A stretch of 64,000 nucleotides of DNA from Rhododendron vialii (taxonomy: Eukaryota; Streptophyta; Magnoliopsida; Ericales; Ericaceae), in the NCBI RefSeq assembly GCF_030253575.1, contig NC_080564.1, forward strand, positions 8,290,501-8,354,500. The letters are read 5' to 3'. Below the pieces are notes generated by a model. It did no database searches. It was given only the letters and a program-made list of their open reading frames with translations, and was not told the origin of the DNA. The position numbers and the translations under genes were made by a program. Below, one piece after another: positions 62,601 to 64,000 of this stretch (the first letter of the stretch is position 1; each line of letters starts with the position of its first letter).

Positions 62601-62811
62601 GTTCAAAAGAACGCAGCCTTAATCACTTGGTTTAACAAAAATGTCACTGTCGCTTAATCCTCAATGGAGTTTATGTATGAAAATGATGTCGACGAGTACT
62701 AACTTTGGCAATGGTGATCAGGTACTGGAGGTTCAGATTCCGGGTAAGAGAGTAGTAGACGCAACTGCATTTTGGAATGGTTTGCAAGGTCAACCGTTGA
62801 AGTTGCAGTAA
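56840..62811 (+). CDS. Methionyl-tRNA formyltransferase, organellar
   Basis: Eleven exons: 56840-56941, 57040-57102, 57281-57415, 58378-58480, 59116-59186, 59294-59398, 59772-59805, 60120-60220, 61168-61227, 61284-61487, 62722-62811, giving 355 residues; phases agree. It formylates initiator Met-tRNA for organellar translation using 10-formyl-tetrahydrofolate. The N-terminus MLRRVFCFNSTRCFSSASI is a typical organelle presequence. The Rossmann core begins LVFLGSPQ. Catalytic signatures: AYGNILP (Asn), LHPSLLPLYRGAAP (His, SLLP loop) and LDAGPI (Asp), as in bacterial Fmt. The C-terminal OB-like domain contains VRAFAGWPG and PGKRVVDATAFWNG. An in-frame ATG at 56807 would add 11 residues. The Arabidopsis homologue, from memory, is At1g66520 (PDE194), needed for pigmentation. 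Downstream introns carry a PIF-type MITE and a tandem duplication. Confidence 0.95.
56945..56992. repeat. (CT)n microsatellite at a donor site
   Basis: About 23 CT units begin four bases after formyltransferase exon 1 and fill much of the 98-base intron 1. Confidence 0.9.
57416..58377. other. Formyltransferase intron 3
   Basis: An intron of about 1 kb. A 78-codon frame (58008-58244) lacks a family signature. Nothing else seen. Confidence 0.45.
58481..59115. other. Formyltransferase intron 4
   Basis: A 635-base intron. A 151-codon minus-strand frame (58670-59125) overlaps the next exon and has no recognisable domain; taken as chance. Confidence 0.45.
59580..59618. repeat. (CT)n microsatellite
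   Basis: About 19 CT units in formyltransferase intron 6. Confidence 0.9.
60619..60886. repeat. Tandem duplication, about 131-bp period
   Basis: ACTGA(C/T)CCTGTGGTGGGG, GGGGACAGAGTGA, ATTTCAGATTTG and TCCACT(G/C)AAAGAGCTCT occur in the same order starting at 60620 and 60751, in formyltransferase intron 8. Confidence 0.8.
62355..62618. mobile_element. PIF/Harbinger (Tourist-like) MITE, 264 bp
   Basis: Terminal inverted repeats GGCTGCATTCTTTTGAACTT and, from the right, GGCTGCGTTCTTTTGAACTT extend for about 55 imperfect bases. TTA flanks both ends (62352-62354 and 62619-62621), the PIF/Harbinger target duplication. It lies in the last intron of the formyltransferase gene, about 100 bases before the final exon. 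Confidence 0.9.
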
Positions 62812-64000
62812 TGGCGGTGTTTTCATTCAGAATTTCAGATGGCTATGCAAGTTTTCTGTACAAGAATCCAATGGCAAAAGCATCTGATGAAGCAAACAAA
62901 GGTTCAGCCTAGTTAGAATTGCACTAGGTGAGAGATTTTTCATTTATTTATTTTTCCTGTTGACCTAGTTAGAACTTCTGAAACGAACTGAGTTTTGATC
63001 AGATGGTATGGTATGAATCTGTGGAATTCAGACAATATTAGACCTATTAAATTCTCAAGTTATTTTCCTTAATATGAATCTTGACTTGATCAAGGGCGGT
63101 TCCAGAATTTCATGTGACAAATTTTTGTAATGCAAAACTCTATGTAAAACAATTTTTTTAAGTGGTCAAAAACTTTATGAATCTAGTTTATTTCATTTTG
63201 TTGAGCTTAATTATCTACTTAGCTACTTATTCGCAAATTTAAGTAAATTTTTATTTACTTTGACTAGACCCACTGCAGATAATAGTGAAGAATTTTTTTT
63301 TAAAAAAAAACGTGAAAGAACACACAAAATTTTAGTACAATTTTTGGTTTGCTTCGACTTGGACCCCCTCAATACCTAGTAAGCCGCCCATGGACTTGAT
63401 CATGTTGTGTGGTTTTCCATGTGTTGGTGAGTGTTAATGGTGACTCCAGGAATTCGATCAGTGGTGTCGTTTAATAATTTTGTTGTAAAGTCATAATATA
63501 TCTACCGTATAGAAATGAATCTGCACTTCTCAATTATTATTTTTTTTCTAATTTATCATTAATAATAGGAATTTTGATTTGTGATGTCATTTAATAATCT
63601 GAACTTCTCAATTACTGGAGTACTATATTAAAGAAGAATTGCTACTAAGAGGAATTTTGTAGTAAATGAAAACATTAATACTATAATTAAAGTCTAATTA
63701 AGTAGTACAGTGCAAGTGAAAAATATACCAAAAAAAAAGTCAAATGGCTTTTATTAGTATCTTTATAGGAGTAAGCTCAAAGGTTAGTCCGGTTGATTGG
63801 TAAGTTTGCTCTCCAAAGCCCGCACAATTAATTAGGATTCGATTCTTGAGGTCAGACCGCAAAAAAGTAATTTCTTGTAAATTTCCTTGTTCCAGCGTGA
63901 ATAATCCACCTTTGACTGGACTTGGAAGAGAATTAGTTAAGATGCGTGTCAACTAACCAAACACCCCTAACCGTAAAAAAGAAAAGATTGTTCAAGAGCC
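62812..64000. other. Downstream flank of the formyltransferase gene
   Basis: The probable 3'UTR runs to about 63000. Beyond the MITE at 63091-63392 the DNA is AT-rich with no recognised gene. A short frame on the minus strand (63740-63952) has no family signature. Confidence 0.5.
63091..63392. mobile_element. hAT-type MITE, 302 bp, perfect 8-bp target duplication
   Basis: Ends CAAGGGCGG and, from the right, CATGGGCGG. GACTTGAT flanks both sides exactly (63083-63090 and 63393-63400). The interior is AT-rich with no coding capacity. It shares the GGGCGG-type end with the 735-bp element at 29797-30531. Confidence 0.88.

Overview
This 64 kb window is plant nuclear DNA, most likely from a woody or herbaceous eudicot. 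The genes carry many short exons with canonical GT/AG introns. The products are plant-specific or plant-typical: DNA ligase 6 with a fused beta-CASP nuclease domain, a DUF3675 RING-CH protein, a SINA-type zinc finger and an organellar Met-tRNA formyltransferase. The spaces between genes and the introns are rich in MITEs, foldback elements, LINE and LTR-retroelement remnants and long (CT)n/(GA)n microsatellites. No prokaryotic, viral or organellar genome features were seen. I rebuilt the exons by hand from splice sites and reading phase; every complete model gives a length divisible by three.

Layout. 1-5.4 kb: repeat-rich DNA (foldback elements, a broken L1-type LINE at about 3.1-4.2 kb, a short local duplication). 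5.4-8.5 kb (+): a 7-exon gene for a small C2H2 zinc-finger protein. 9.3-22.8 kb (-): a complete 19-exon DNA LIGASE 6 gene (1409 codons) with a TRIM retroelement, a hAT-type MITE and a 30-base G run in its introns. 23.0-31.3 kb (+): a divergent 7-exon methyltransferase gene (AR401 / EEF1AKMT2-like), starting 260 bp from LIG6. 32.6-36.6 kb (+): eIF5, with an intronless CDS and an 81-codon upstream ORF in its leader. 38.3-41.1 kb (-): a 7-exon membrane RING-CH E3 ligase. 42.5-48.8 kb: a repeat zone holding a 20-bp-unit inverted array, a hAT-like element and a Stowaway-like MITE. 48.86-50.81 kb: a 1952-bp solo LTR with a 5-bp target duplication. 51.1-55.3 kb (+): a gene joining an HMG box, a MULE/Ulp1-type plant domain and a RING-less SINA C-terminus; its start is not resolved. 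56.8-62.8 kb (+): an 11-exon organellar methionyl-tRNA formyltransferase. 62.8-64 kb: its downstream flank, with a hAT-type MITE.

Links between genes. There are no operons. From memory, Arabidopsis keeps homologues of four of these genes close together on chromosome 1 (At1g66520 formyltransferase, the At1g66610-66660 SINA-like cluster, At1g66680 AR401, At1g66730 LIG6), so the window probably keeps an ancient microsyntenic block. The most unusual objects are the HMG/MULE-domain/SINA chimera, the eIF5 upstream ORF, a PCNA-box-like motif in LIG6, and the 20-bp-period hairpin array.
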